The notes under the pieces were generated by a model. It worked only from the letters and a program-made list of their open reading frames with translations, had not been told where the DNA came from and ran no database searches. A program made the translations under genes and the position numbers. Positions 26,301-33,243 of a stretch of 51,431 nucleotides of DNA are shown piece by piece. The stretch spans positions 1 to 51,431 of the forward strand of contig CAAHEN010000247.1 in assembly GCA_900772575.1 (NCBI GenBank), written 5' to 3'. Each line of letters begins with the position of its first letter. Position 1 is the stretch's first letter. Origin of the DNA: Bacteroidaceae bacterium. GTDB taxonomy: Bacteria; Bacteroidota; Bacteroidia; Bacteroidales; Bacteroidaceae.

Positions 26301-26892
26301 CTTGATACTTGATGAAGTCAACGTCAAGGAGATCGAATTCGTCGAAGCTGACATCTTGGAGAAGACAGTCAAGTGCAACTTCCGCGTCATGGGCAAGAAG
26401 TACGGCAAACTGATGAAAGCCGTGGCAGCAGCAACAGCCGCACTCACGCAGCAAGAAATCGCACAACTTGAGACCGACGGCCAAATCACCATCATGGCAG
26501 ATGGCCAGCAGGTCACCGTCGAACGGGCTGATGTGGAAATAGTCAGCGAGGATATGCCGGGCTGGACTGTGGCCAATGAAGGCAACCTCACCGTAGCGCT
26601 CGACCTAGAAATCACAGAAGGACTGAAGCTGGAGGGCATGGCACGTGAACTCGTCAAGCGCATACAAGCATATCGCAAGAACGCAGGGTTTGAAATCACA
26701 GACCATATCAATATCGTTCTGGAAAGCAATGCCGACCTAGAGGAGGCCATCTCTGCCTATAGGGATTACATCTGCGCACAAGTGCTCTGCGACAAGCTCA
26801 TCATCGGCAATCCTACCGGTGGGGAGGAACTGGACTTCGAGGATTTCAAGGTCAAAGCCGGCATCGCCAAGGTTGATACAACTAACTCATAA
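23335..26892 (+). CDS. ileS: Isoleucyl-tRNA synthetase, IleRS2-like with altered HIGH motif
   Basis: This class I synthetase charges tRNA-Ile. Its 1185 residues are longer than E. coli IleRS (about 940) and fit the eukaryote-like IleRS2 type, with a C-terminal extension in place of the usual zinc finger. The editing domain is present (FLAWTTTPWTLPSNTAL), as is KMSKR (732-736). The ATP-binding signature normally read HxGH is here Gly55-Ile56-His57-His58, i.e. GxHH. No Shine-Dalgarno is seen; the region before the ATG is A/T-rich. It leads an operon with dksA-like, lspA and the DUF4296 gene. Confidence 0.96.
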   Translation: MDFAEHTSTDLYKVNEEILQLWDAEDLFHRSIEEREGCPSFVFYEGPPSANGHPGIHHVMARTIKDVFCRYKTMQGYQVRRKAGWDTHGLPVELGVEKELGITKEDIGHTISIEDYNAHCRRNVMMFTQEWTDLSHLMGYWVDMEHPYITYENSYIETLWWLLADLYKKGYLYKGYTIQPYSPAAGTGLSSHELNQPGCYRDVKDTTATAQFDICDPKAEMTGWGKPVFLAWTTTPWTLPSNTALCVGPNIDYVAVRTYNPYNGAPITAIIAEALLPSYFSPEGKDQPLDSYVHGETKHIPWAIAGHWKGTDLVGMHYKQLMPWVRPVEKVTDTAPAFVKDYAAAHPEKCFTAGPDSFVELEELAFRVIPGDYVSTDDGTGIVHIAPTFGADDAKVARDAHIPSLFMINLRGETRPMVDLTGKYYVLDECAPAFVRSCVDRALYSHHEGDYVKNAYDPRFNIGGKYDEKAAQKAEDLNIVLAMEMKQAGSVFRIAKQVHNYPHCWRTDKPILYYPLDSWFIRSTAAKDRMIALNDTIRWKPESTGTGRFGKWLENLNDWNLSRSRYWGTPLPIWRNNDTHEELCISSIEELYKEIDKSVAAGHMATNPLRDKGFVPGDYSQDNYHRIDLHRPYVDDIVLTSPSGKPMHRETDLIDVWFDSGAMPYAQLHYPFENKELLDSGKVFPADFIAEGVDQTRGWFFTLHAIATMVFDSVAFKAVISNGLVLDKNGNKMSKRLGNAVDPFGAIRNYGSDPLRWYMITNSAPWDNLKFDEDGVKDVARTFFGKLFQTYSFFAMYANVDHFDGSAAQVPLTDRPEIDRWILSELNTLIGNVTRAYDDYEPTRAGRAISAFVTDNLSNWYVRLCRRRFWAGKMDTDKLSAYQTLFSCLFVVSKLMAPIAPFYADRLYRDLRQATDENSLSVHLAQFPKADSAVIDTQLEQRMELAQKLTSMVLSLRKKEHIIVRQPLQKICIPITNETLRDNIRAMARLILDEVNVKEIEFVEADILEKTVKCNFRVMGKKYGKLMKAVAAATAALTQQEIAQLETDGQITIMADGQQVTVERADVEIVSEDMPGWTVANEGNLTVALDLEITEGLKLEGMARELVKRIQAYRKNAGFEITDHINIVLESNADLEEAISAYRDYICAQVLCDKLIIGNPTGGEELDFEDFKVKAGIAKVDTTNS

Positions 26893-26905
26893 TCTTTAAA
26901 TCACA

Positions 26906-27289
26906 ATGTCAGAAAGGAAACGTTACACCGACGAAGAGCTGGCGGAATTCAAAGCCGTCATACTTGACAAGATCAAGCTGGCAAAGCGGGACTACCAACA
27001 GATGATGGAGGTTCTGACCAACAAAGACGGCAATGGCGTCGACGACACTATGCCGACATACAAGATTCTCGAAGAGGGCTCTATGACACAGACCAAGGAA
27101 GAGCTGACCAACATGGCTGCCCGTCAGCAGAAGTTCATCCAAGGATTGCAGGCGGCGCTTATCCGCATCGAGAACAAGACATATGGCGTCTGCCGTGTCA
27201 CTGGGAAACTCATTCCCAAAGAGAGACTGATGGCTGTGCCTCATGCCACACTGAGCATTGAAGCCAAGCTGGCGCAAGGAAAGCATTGA
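26906..27289 (+). CDS. DksA/TraR-family protein lacking the zinc-binding cysteines
   Basis: DksA-type proteins insert a coiled coil into RNA polymerase. Here 127 residues give a helical hairpin (about 8-90) and the region YGVCRVTGKLIPKERLMAVPHATLSIEAK, which aligns with the DksA zinc ribbon but keeps only Cys96. The other three cysteine positions are Thr99, Ser117 and Ala120, so no Zn site remains. Such forms occur in other Bacteroidota. It starts 14 bases after ileS and is likely co-transcribed. A DksA-like role in rRNA control is possible but not proven. Confidence 0.88.
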   Translation: MSERKRYTDEELAEFKAVILDKIKLAKRDYQQMMEVLTNKDGNGVDDTMPTYKILEEGSMTQTKEELTNMAARQQKFIQGLQAALIRIENKTYGVCRVTGKLIPKERLMAVPHATLSIEAKLAQGKH

Positions 27290-27380
27290 GCCAGAAGGAC
27301 CTCTGTAAGGTGCCCCCAACCAGCAACGACCGTCTCCATAATCACTTGTACCCATTAGCGACAACTACCCCTACCCTGTG

Positions 27381-28001
27381 ATGCCACGATCCATCAATCC
27401 ACGTACTACGCTGGCACTCTCTGTCATCGCCATAGTGCTTGTCGTCGATCAGATTATCAAGTTCATCGTCAAGACAAACATGTGGATTGGCGAAACGATA
27501 GACGTGACGTCTTGGTTCAAGATATTTTTCGTCGAGAACCATGGCATGGCGTTCGGCATGGACTTTATCGGCACCTATGTCCTGGCACTCTTCAGGGTAT
27601 TTGCCATTATCGGATTCTCCTGCCTGCTGTTCAATCTCATCAGGAAGCGAGCCAAGTTTGGGCTCATTGCTTGCTGGGCCTGTGTGGTGGCAGGTGCCAC
27701 GGGCAACCTCATAGACAACTGCTTTTATGGCTTGGTATTCACAGCAAGCGGCATTCACCATCCCCCCATATCGTCAGTGGTGCCGTGGGGAGAAGGCTAT
27801 GGCGATTTCCTGACGGGCAAGGTGGTCGATATGTTCTACTTTCCACTCTTCACTTGGCCAGACTGGATGCCGCTCGTCGGCGGCGACGTGTTCTTCGGCG
27901 CCATCTTCAACTTCGCCGACGCCGCCATCAGTTGCGGTGCAGTGGCACTCATCCTGTTCTATCGCCGATGGCTGACAGCGGACTACCTGTTCCACCGATA
28001 A
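27381..28001 (+). CDS. lspA: Lipoprotein signal peptidase II
   Basis: LspA cleaves the signal peptide of prolipoproteins in the inner membrane. The 206 residues have four membrane helices and the catalytic Asp pair in GNLIDN and FNFADAAIS. It is somewhat longer than E. coli LspA (164) because of a periplasmic loop with ITSSVVPWGEGYGDFLTGK-like residues between the helices, common in this phylum. The ATG at 27381 is preceded by an in-frame GTG. The next gene encodes a likely lipoprotein substrate. Confidence 0.95.
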   Translation: MPRSINPRTTLALSVIAIVLVVDQIIKFIVKTNMWIGETIDVTSWFKIFFVENHGMAFGMDFIGTYVLALFRVFAIIGFSCLLFNLIRKRAKFGLIACWACVVAGATGNLIDNCFYGLVFTASGIHHPPISSVVPWGEGYGDFLTGKVVDMFYFPLFTWPDWMPLVGGDVFFGAIFNFADAAISCGAVALILFYRRWLTADYLFHR

Positions 28002-28014
28002 GCAGGATATAGGC

Positions 28015-28032
28015 CGAGCCTGGGCTCGTTTT
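28015..28032 (+). terminator. Possible terminator after lspA
   Basis: CGAGC and GCTCG form a tight stem around a 4-nt loop, followed by TTTT. It lies 14 bases past the lspA stop codon and may only attenuate, since the next genes point the same way. Confidence 0.5.
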
Positions 28033-28081
28033 CAGCCTTGGAAATCAAAAAAGAACCTCTCTCCCATTCACACACCTAGCC

Positions 28082-29017
28082 ATGCGCTCATTCAGCCGCC
28101 TTATCACCCACCTTCTTCGCTGTCTGCCCGTAGTGGGACTTGTCGTTCTGTCGCTCTCGTGCAGGAATGACACCCCTGAAGGCATCTTGAGCCCGAGCGA
28201 AATGGAAAGCGTGCTCTACGACTACCACCTAGCTCAGCGACTTGGTGAGATGGAGAACGCCGCAAGCATCACCAAGGACAAGAGCTGGAAATACAACGAG
28301 CACTATTACATGAAGAGCGCTCTGGCCAAGCATGGGCTCACACAGGCCGATTTCGACCGTTCCCTTGAGTGGTACACACGACACTCTGGCCAGCTCTTGG
28401 ACATTTACAAGAAACTGGACGAGCGCGCTTCCGCCGAAACCGGAAGCAGCATGCCAGCCACGACAATGGCCGGCAACGGACTGCGGGGCGACACCACCGA
28501 CATCTGGAAAGGCAACCGCATGATGCTGCTCTCATCGTCGGGCAAGACACATTATTCGTTTGAACAGGCAGCGGACACCTCCTTCCACAGCGCAGACCGC
28601 CTGACACTCAACTTCCAGACGGCATGGATCTACCGTGAGGGCAGCAAGGCCGCAGTAGCCATGCTTGCCGTAGTCTATGCAGGCGATTCTGTGGATGTCC
28701 GTACCATAAGTATATACAACACGGGAAAGCAGACGCTCTCTGTCACAATCGGTGATAGGCCAGTAAAGGCTGTTCGCGGTTTCATTTACCAACAGGTGGC
28801 TTGGTCCGCAAAGCCCAAATTGCTCTTGCTCTCAGACATCTCACTTATCAAAGTACGCGCCCAGGCTGGAGGGGCAACGGGTACTGGGACTGGTGACAAC
28901 GGGCAGTTGGACCAGACCGTGACGCCAGTGCAAACTCCAGAACAAAAGCTGCGCGACAGTTTGTTACGGAGTGACAGCCTCACCCGGTCGGCACCGCATT
29001 TCCGAGAAGCCCACTGA
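28082..29017 (+). CDS. DUF4296 lipoprotein
   Basis: The 311-residue protein has a lipoprotein signal ending at Cys27 (LSLSC). The first mature part, about 30-120, with ILSPSEMESVLYDYHLAQ and a helical stretch, matches DUF4296. The C-terminal half has beta-strand pattern plus a Gly/Thr-rich linker and is not assigned. DUF4296 genes often lie next to lspA in Bacteroidales. Function is unknown. Confidence 0.82.
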   Translation: MRSFSRLITHLLRCLPVVGLVVLSLSCRNDTPEGILSPSEMESVLYDYHLAQRLGEMENAASITKDKSWKYNEHYYMKSALAKHGLTQADFDRSLEWYTRHSGQLLDIYKKLDERASAETGSSMPATTMAGNGLRGDTTDIWKGNRMMLLSSSGKTHYSFEQAADTSFHSADRLTLNFQTAWIYREGSKAAVAMLAVVYAGDSVDVRTISIYNTGKQTLSVTIGDRPVKAVRGFIYQQVAWSAKPKLLLLSDISLIKVRAQAGGATGTGTGDNGQLDQTVTPVQTPEQKLRDSLLRSDSLTRSAPHFREAH

Positions 29018-29035
29018 CGCCAGCAACTTCACACC

Positions 29036-29353
29036 ATGAACTCCGTCACCTGCCGTTTCGCCGTCGCCCGCTTGCACCTTCCCACCGGTGCCACACTCAA
29101 AAACCAAATTGTCGAAGTCTCCGTACACGCTGGACTGTTGCACTATCGCTATTTTCCACTGACGGAGGAATTGGCCTTCACGGAGTGGCGAGGTGGCGAT
29201 TTCTTCATCGAGGAAGAAAGCCGTACCTTACCGTTGCCTGCCGGCTGTACGCCATCAGACATTGGTCGCTTAAGGGAGCAAACTGGCCGCACAGCCGGGA
29301 ACGGCGACAGGTCTGTTGCCAGTCACCAAACAGACAGGACGGAACCAGCATAA
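29036..29353 (+). CDS. Small conserved protein before mlaE
   Basis: This 105-residue protein has a beta-rich first half with YRYFPLTEELAFTEWRGGDFFIEE and a polar, probably disordered tail rich in Thr, Arg and Gly. The first half resembles the small N-terminal composite domain of amidohydrolases, but the metal-binding barrel is missing. Start and spacing (19 bases after the DUF4296 gene) fit a real gene in the operon. The function is unknown; the tail could also be partly non-coding. Confidence 0.55.
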   Translation: MNSVTCRFAVARLHLPTGATLKNQIVEVSVHAGLLHYRYFPLTEELAFTEWRGGDFFIEEESRTLPLPAGCTPSDIGRLREQTGRTAGNGDRSVASHQTDRTEPA

Positions 29354-29425
29354 AGGAAAGTCCGGTATCCCCAACCGGCATTGCTTCCAGCCCACTATTG
29401 ACAACACACGCCAAAGGATATCACC

Positions 29426-30172
29426 ATGTTAATTGTATCGCAACTCAACACGTTCGGCAAGTACATCCAACTCATGGGACGTACATTCTCCAGACCGGAG
29501 CGCATGCGCATGTTTTTCAAGCAATACCTCAAGGAGATGGCCCAGCTGGGCGTAGACTCTATCGGTATCGTGCTGCTCATCTCATTTTTCATAGGTGCTG
29601 TCATCTGCATTCAGATCAAACTGAATATCCAGAGCGCTTGGATGCCCCTGTGGGTATCGGGCTATGTCACCCGTGAAATTATGCTTCTGGAATTCTCATC
29701 TTCCATCATGTGCCTCATTCTGGCAGGCAAGGTCGGTTCCAACATCGCTTCCGAACTAGGCACCATGCGCACCACGCAACAGATCGACGCATTGGAGATA
29801 ATGGGAGTCAACTCAGCCTCATTCCTCATTCTGCCCAAGATTCTCGGCTTGGTCACAATGATTCCGTTTCTGGTCATCTTCAGCACAGTCAGCGGTGTCA
29901 TCGGTGCATACGCGACCGCTTATTTCGGACACATCATCACAGCCACCGACCTCACCGCCGGCATGCAGCACGACTTCAACCAATGGTTTTTCTGGATGGG
30001 CACAATCAAGTCGCTCTTCTTTGCCTTCATCATTTCGAGTGTATCTTCCTTCTACGGTTATACCGTCGAGGGAGGATCCATCGATGTCGGCAAAGCCAGC
30101 ACCAATGCCGTGGTGTCAAGCAGCATGCTCATACTGTTTTCCGACATGTTCCTCACACAGTTGCTCTCATGA
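29426..30172 (+). CDS. mlaE: MlaE-family ABC transporter permease
   Basis: MlaE is the inner-membrane permease of the Mla-type lipid transport system that keeps outer-membrane asymmetry. The 248 residues show five membrane segments and the family motifs FFIGAVICIQI, LEFSSSIMCLILAGKVGSNIASELGTMRTTQQIDALEIMGVN-like core (around residues 95-135) and a C-terminal SVSSFYGYTVEGGSIDVGKA. It overlaps mlaF by 4 bases (ATGA). The gene for a substrate-binding MCE protein is not in the window. Confidence 0.93.
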   Translation: MLIVSQLNTFGKYIQLMGRTFSRPERMRMFFKQYLKEMAQLGVDSIGIVLLISFFIGAVICIQIKLNIQSAWMPLWVSGYVTREIMLLEFSSSIMCLILAGKVGSNIASELGTMRTTQQIDALEIMGVNSASFLILPKILGLVTMIPFLVIFSTVSGVIGAYATAYFGHIITATDLTAGMQHDFNQWFFWMGTIKSLFFAFIISSVSSFYGYTVEGGSIDVGKASTNAVVSSSMLILFSDMFLTQLLS

Positions 30173-30933
30173 TCGAAATCAAAAACCTCTACAAGGCCTT
30201 TGAAGACAAGACCGTGCTCAAAGGCATCAGTTCACGCTTCGACAGCGGGAAGACCAACCTCATCATCGGACAGAGCGGCTCTGGAAAGACCGTGCTCATG
30301 AAGTGCATCGTCGGCTTGCTCGAACCCACATCTGGCGAAATTATCTACGACGGGCGCAGTTTCACCCGCATGTCCAAACGTGACCGTGTCCTGCTGCGAC
30401 GCGAGATGGGCATGATCTTCCAGAGTGCGGCCCTCTTCGACTCCATGACTGTTCTGGAAAACGTCATGTTTCCCCTCGACATGTTCTCAAACGCTTCCTA
30501 CAAGGAACGCACCAGGCAAGCACTTCTCTGCCTGGATCGCGTCAACCTGACTGAGGCCGCAAGCAAATATCCCGATGAGATCTCTGGTGGCATGCAGAAG
30601 CGTGTTGCCATCGCACGGGCCATTGTGCTTAACCCCAAATACCTGTTCTGCGATGAGCCCAACTCCGGCCTTGATCCGAAAACCTCACTTGTAATTGACG
30701 GCCTTATTCACGGCATCACACAGGAATATGGCATGACGACAATCATCAACACCCATGACATGAACTCCGTCATGGGTATCGGCGAGCACATTCTCTTCAT
30801 TTTCGAAGGCAACAAGGAGTGGGAAGGGACGAAGGACGAAGTTGTTGAGTCGAAAAACGAAAGGCTGAACAACTTTATCTTCGCCTCCGACCTGTTTCGC
30901 AAAGTCAAGGAGGCGGAGCTCAAGGAGCAATAG
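30169..30933 (+). CDS. mlaF: ABC transporter ATP-binding protein, MlaF-type
   Basis: This 254-residue ATPase powers the MlaE permease. It shows Walker A GQSGSGKT (34-41), signature EISGGMQKRVAIARAI, and Walker B YLFCDEPNSGLDPKT. The Pro-Asn-Ser-Gly-Leu-Asp pattern is typical of MlaF. The start ATG lies inside the mlaE stop codon, so translation is coupled. Phospholipid traffic between membranes is the expected role; direction is debated for the family. Confidence 0.93.
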   Translation: MIEIKNLYKAFEDKTVLKGISSRFDSGKTNLIIGQSGSGKTVLMKCIVGLLEPTSGEIIYDGRSFTRMSKRDRVLLRREMGMIFQSAALFDSMTVLENVMFPLDMFSNASYKERTRQALLCLDRVNLTEAASKYPDEISGGMQKRVAIARAIVLNPKYLFCDEPNSGLDPKTSLVIDGLIHGITQEYGMTTIINTHDMNSVMGIGEHILFIFEGNKEWEGTKDEVVESKNERLNNFIFASDLFRKVKEAELKEQ

Positions 30934-30959
30934 TGTCCATACCTTGGAATCGCAGACGT

Positions 30960-30989
30960 CTTGGTACGAGTACAACTGCCCGTACCAAG
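30960..30989. repeat. Inverted repeat after mlaF
   Basis: CTTGGTACG (30960-30968) and CGTACCAAG (30981-30989) are perfectly complementary around 12 bases. A T-rich stretch (30997-31004) follows 7 bases later, so it may be a weak terminator of the mla operon. An overlapping GTACC-AA-GGTAC palindrome is present. An operator role for the next gene is the alternative. Confidence 0.5.
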
Positions 30990-31008
30990 GTACGCCTTTT
31001 GTTTGAAT

Positions 31009-31037
31009 GATATAATACGGAAATCAAATATTATATC
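31009..31037 (+). promoter_or_regulatory. Candidate operator of the umuD-like gene
   Basis: GATATAATA (31009-31017) and TATTATATC (31029-31037) are perfect inverted copies separated by 11 bases, giving a 20-bp centre-to-centre spacing, about two helical turns. The right arm abuts the -7 box TATCTTTG at 31038-31045. A protein bound here would block RNA polymerase. The dimeric UmuD-like protein with its ribbon-helix-helix-like segment is the obvious candidate; this is inference. Confidence 0.55.
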
Positions 31038-31045
31038 TATCTTTG
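31038..31045 (+). promoter_or_regulatory. Promoter of the umuDC-like operon (-7 TATCTTTG) and strong RBS
   Basis: TATCTTTG matches the -7 consensus. Downstream, AAAGGAGGA at 31055-31063 is a strong Shine-Dalgarno sequence 7 bases before the ATG at 31071, unusual for this phylum. Confidence 0.6.
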
Positions 31046-31070
31046 TAGGCAACTAAAGGAGGATAGACTT

Positions 31071-31745
31071 ATGTCGGAAACAAGCGATTCACAGGGAACC
31101 GACCGCGGTGACAGCCCTGACTGCAAATCCACGCTTTCACGCCGTGGGGGAAAACGTGCGGGAGCCGGACGGCCACAGAGCGACAGCAAGCTTTATACGC
31201 TACGGCTGCCCGGAGACATTGCACGCCTTGTCGACGCCCAGCCCAACAAGACACGATTTATCCGCAGTTGCATTACCAGCGCCATGGCGGGTGAGGAACC
31301 TGACTTCTCAGCCATAGGCGAGGCTTATCCGGCTGTGCGGGTCAAGGATGTTCGCCTACCACGGTTTGACATCGGCATCGTGGCTGGCTTTCCCATTCCG
31401 CTTGACAACGACGAGCGGGCACAGGACATCGAACTGCTCCGAATGCTCTGCCCCCGTCCGGAGGCAAGCTATCTCATCCGTGTGGAGGGTGATTCGATGG
31501 TCGATGCTGGCATCTACTCTGGCGACATTGTCATCGTCGACAAGAGTAACCGTGATCCCGGTCAAAACGAGGTAGCCGTCTGTGAGCTTAATGGAGAGTA
31601 CACGCTCAAGCACTTCGTCAGACAGGGCAGCGAGGGGTGGCTCATTCCCGCCAATCCAGCCTACCCAAAGATCCGAATCAGCGAGAGCGATGTCTTTCGC
31701 ATTTGGGGCACAGTGACTTACATTATCCACAAACCGCGAAAGTGA
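31071..31745 (+). CDS. UmuD/LexA-type S24 peptidase with N-terminal ribbon-helix-helix-like segment
   Basis: The C-terminal half (about 100-220) is a complete self-cleaving S24 peptidase: cleavage site Ala105-Gly106 (VAGFP), catalytic Ser142 (GDSMVDAG) and Lys180 (YTLKHF), with spacing like UmuD and LexA. UmuD is about 139 residues; this protein has 224, the size of LexA. The extra N-terminus has a basic GKRAGAGRP stretch (27-35), then a strand KLYTLRLP and two helices (GDIARLVDA, NKTRFIRSCITSA; about 40-72), as in ribbon-helix-helix DNA-binding domains. LexA has a winged helix there. It pairs with umuC 22 bases downstream. Confidence 0.85.
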   Translation: MSETSDSQGTDRGDSPDCKSTLSRRGGKRAGAGRPQSDSKLYTLRLPGDIARLVDAQPNKTRFIRSCITSAMAGEEPDFSAIGEAYPAVRVKDVRLPRFDIGIVAGFPIPLDNDERAQDIELLRMLCPRPEASYLIRVEGDSMVDAGIYSGDIVIVDKSNRDPGQNEVAVCELNGEYTLKHFVRQGSEGWLIPANPAYPKIRISESDVFRIWGTVTYIIHKPRK

Positions 31746-31767
31746 ATTCGCTCATACCTAGCCAGCC

Positions 31768-33036
31768 ATGTATGCGCTCGTAGATTGCAACAGCTTTTTT
31801 TGTTCGGTAGAGAAAGTGTTCCACCCAGGTCTTGAGGGAAAGCCTGTCTGCGTCCTTTCCAGCAACGACGGCTGCATCGTGGCTTTGACACCTGAGGCCA
31901 AAGCCATCGGACTGCGGCGCGGCACTCCCCTGTTCAAAGCGCATGACCTCGTCAGCCGCCATGGTGTCAAGGTTTTCTCTGGAAATATGCGGCTCTACGC
32001 CGCAATGAGCAGGCGCGTGACCAGTATCTTGCGGCAGAGTATCCTGTACGTCGAAAACTACAGCATAGACGAGAGCTTTTGCGACCTTAGTGGCTACGCG
32101 CAGCATTATGACCTCGGTAAGTTTATGCGTGGCGTAGCGGAGAAAATCAGACTGTGGACCGACATCCCGGTCAGCGTCGGCATCGCCCCGACAAAGACAC
32201 TGGCCAAGCTGGGGAGTAAGTTCGCCAAAACATACCGGGGCTATCATGGCGTCTGCCTCATCGACAATGAGGAGAAACGGCGCAAGGCGCTTGAACACTT
32301 TAGCCTAGCCGACGTATGGGGAATCGGACGGCATACCCTTGAGCGTCTCTCTTATTATGGTATCCATACACCCATTGATTTCGCAGACTGTAGTGAGTCA
32401 TGGGTCAGGGCCAATCTAAAGAAATCGGGGGTACAGACCTGGCAGGAACTCAATGGACATCCCTGCATCAGTACCGTTGAGGCCACACGCAACAAAAGTA
32501 TCTGCACCAGTCGCAGTTTTGGAAGAATGGTCGCAGACCACGAGACACTGAAGGCCGCTGTGGCCCGTTTTGCCACCAGTTGCGCGAACAAGCTTCGAGG
32601 CCAAAACGCCGTAGCAGGCCAGGTGACGGTCTTCGTGTGCAGCAACCGGCATCGCGACGACCTGAGACAGCACGAAAATTGTGACACAGCCACTTTTGTC
32701 ACGCCCACAGCAGACACACTTGAAATTGTGCGAACCACACTGGACTTGCTCTGCCGCATTTATAGGTCTGGCGTTATGTATAAGAAGGCCGGAGTTTGCC
32801 TTGGCCACATTTCGAGCAACAGCCAGCTACAGCTTGACCTGTTCGACCCTATCTCTCTTCGCCCACAACGTAACGGGCTGATGCAGACAATGGACAGACT
32901 GAACCACCGTTTCGGTCTGAAAACGGTTCGGGTAGCTGTTGAAGGCGGCCGTCACCAAGCTTGGGATGCCAGAAGCGAGCATCGCAGCTCTGATTACCTG
33001 ACGGACATAGACGGTATATTGACCATTAGGATCTGA
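31768..33036 (+). CDS. umuC: Y-family DNA polymerase, UmuC-type
   Basis: UmuC is the catalytic subunit of translesion DNA polymerase V. The 422 residues begin with MYALVDCNSFF (Asp6, first catalytic acid) and carry YSIDESF with Asp101 and Glu102. Other Y-family regions are VSVGIAPTKTLAKLGSK and a helix-hairpin-helix near VWGIGRHTLERL. QLDLF near residue 352 fits a beta-clamp-binding motif. It is the partner of the upstream UmuD-like gene and is expected to be damage-induced. Confidence 0.95.
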   Translation: MYALVDCNSFFCSVEKVFHPGLEGKPVCVLSSNDGCIVALTPEAKAIGLRRGTPLFKAHDLVSRHGVKVFSGNMRLYAAMSRRVTSILRQSILYVENYSIDESFCDLSGYAQHYDLGKFMRGVAEKIRLWTDIPVSVGIAPTKTLAKLGSKFAKTYRGYHGVCLIDNEEKRRKALEHFSLADVWGIGRHTLERLSYYGIHTPIDFADCSESWVRANLKKSGVQTWQELNGHPCISTVEATRNKSICTSRSFGRMVADHETLKAAVARFATSCANKLRGQNAVAGQVTVFVCSNRHRDDLRQHENCDTATFVTPTADTLEIVRTTLDLLCRIYRSGVMYKKAGVCLGHISSNSQLQLDLFDPISLRPQRNGLMQTMDRLNHRFGLKTVRVAVEGGRHQAWDARSEHRSSDYLTDIDGILTIRI

Positions 33037-33160
33037 GGCGACACGCGGGTCCGAACACTGCGACACACAAAAGAAAGGAGTGGGGTTGAAAACGTTTTCG
33101 CACGAAGCTCACCACAGGGCGCAAGGCAAGTATCCAGTCCGGTGAAGCCAATAAGAAATG

Positions 33161-33197
33161 AAAAGAGGAGATGTCATGAAAAACACCCCCTCCTTTT
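33161..33197. terminator. Possible bidirectional terminator between umuC and tsf
   Basis: An A-rich then GGAG-containing arm (33161-33174) can pair with ACACCCCCTCCTTTT (33183-33197), with mismatches. A tracts on the left and T tracts on the right suit termination from both convergent genes. Confidence 0.45.
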
Positions 33198-33200
33198 ATT

Positions 33201-33214
33201 GTCTAGCGCTAGAC
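33201..33214. repeat. Perfect 14-bp palindrome
   Basis: GTCTAGCGCTAGAC reads the same on both strands. It lies between convergent umuC and tsf. A second palindrome, GAAAACGTTTTC, is at 33088-33099. Either may be a protein site or part of 3' structure. Confidence 0.5.
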
Positions 33215-33243
33215 TCGAAAGTCTGCAACCAGAAATTCAGCTT

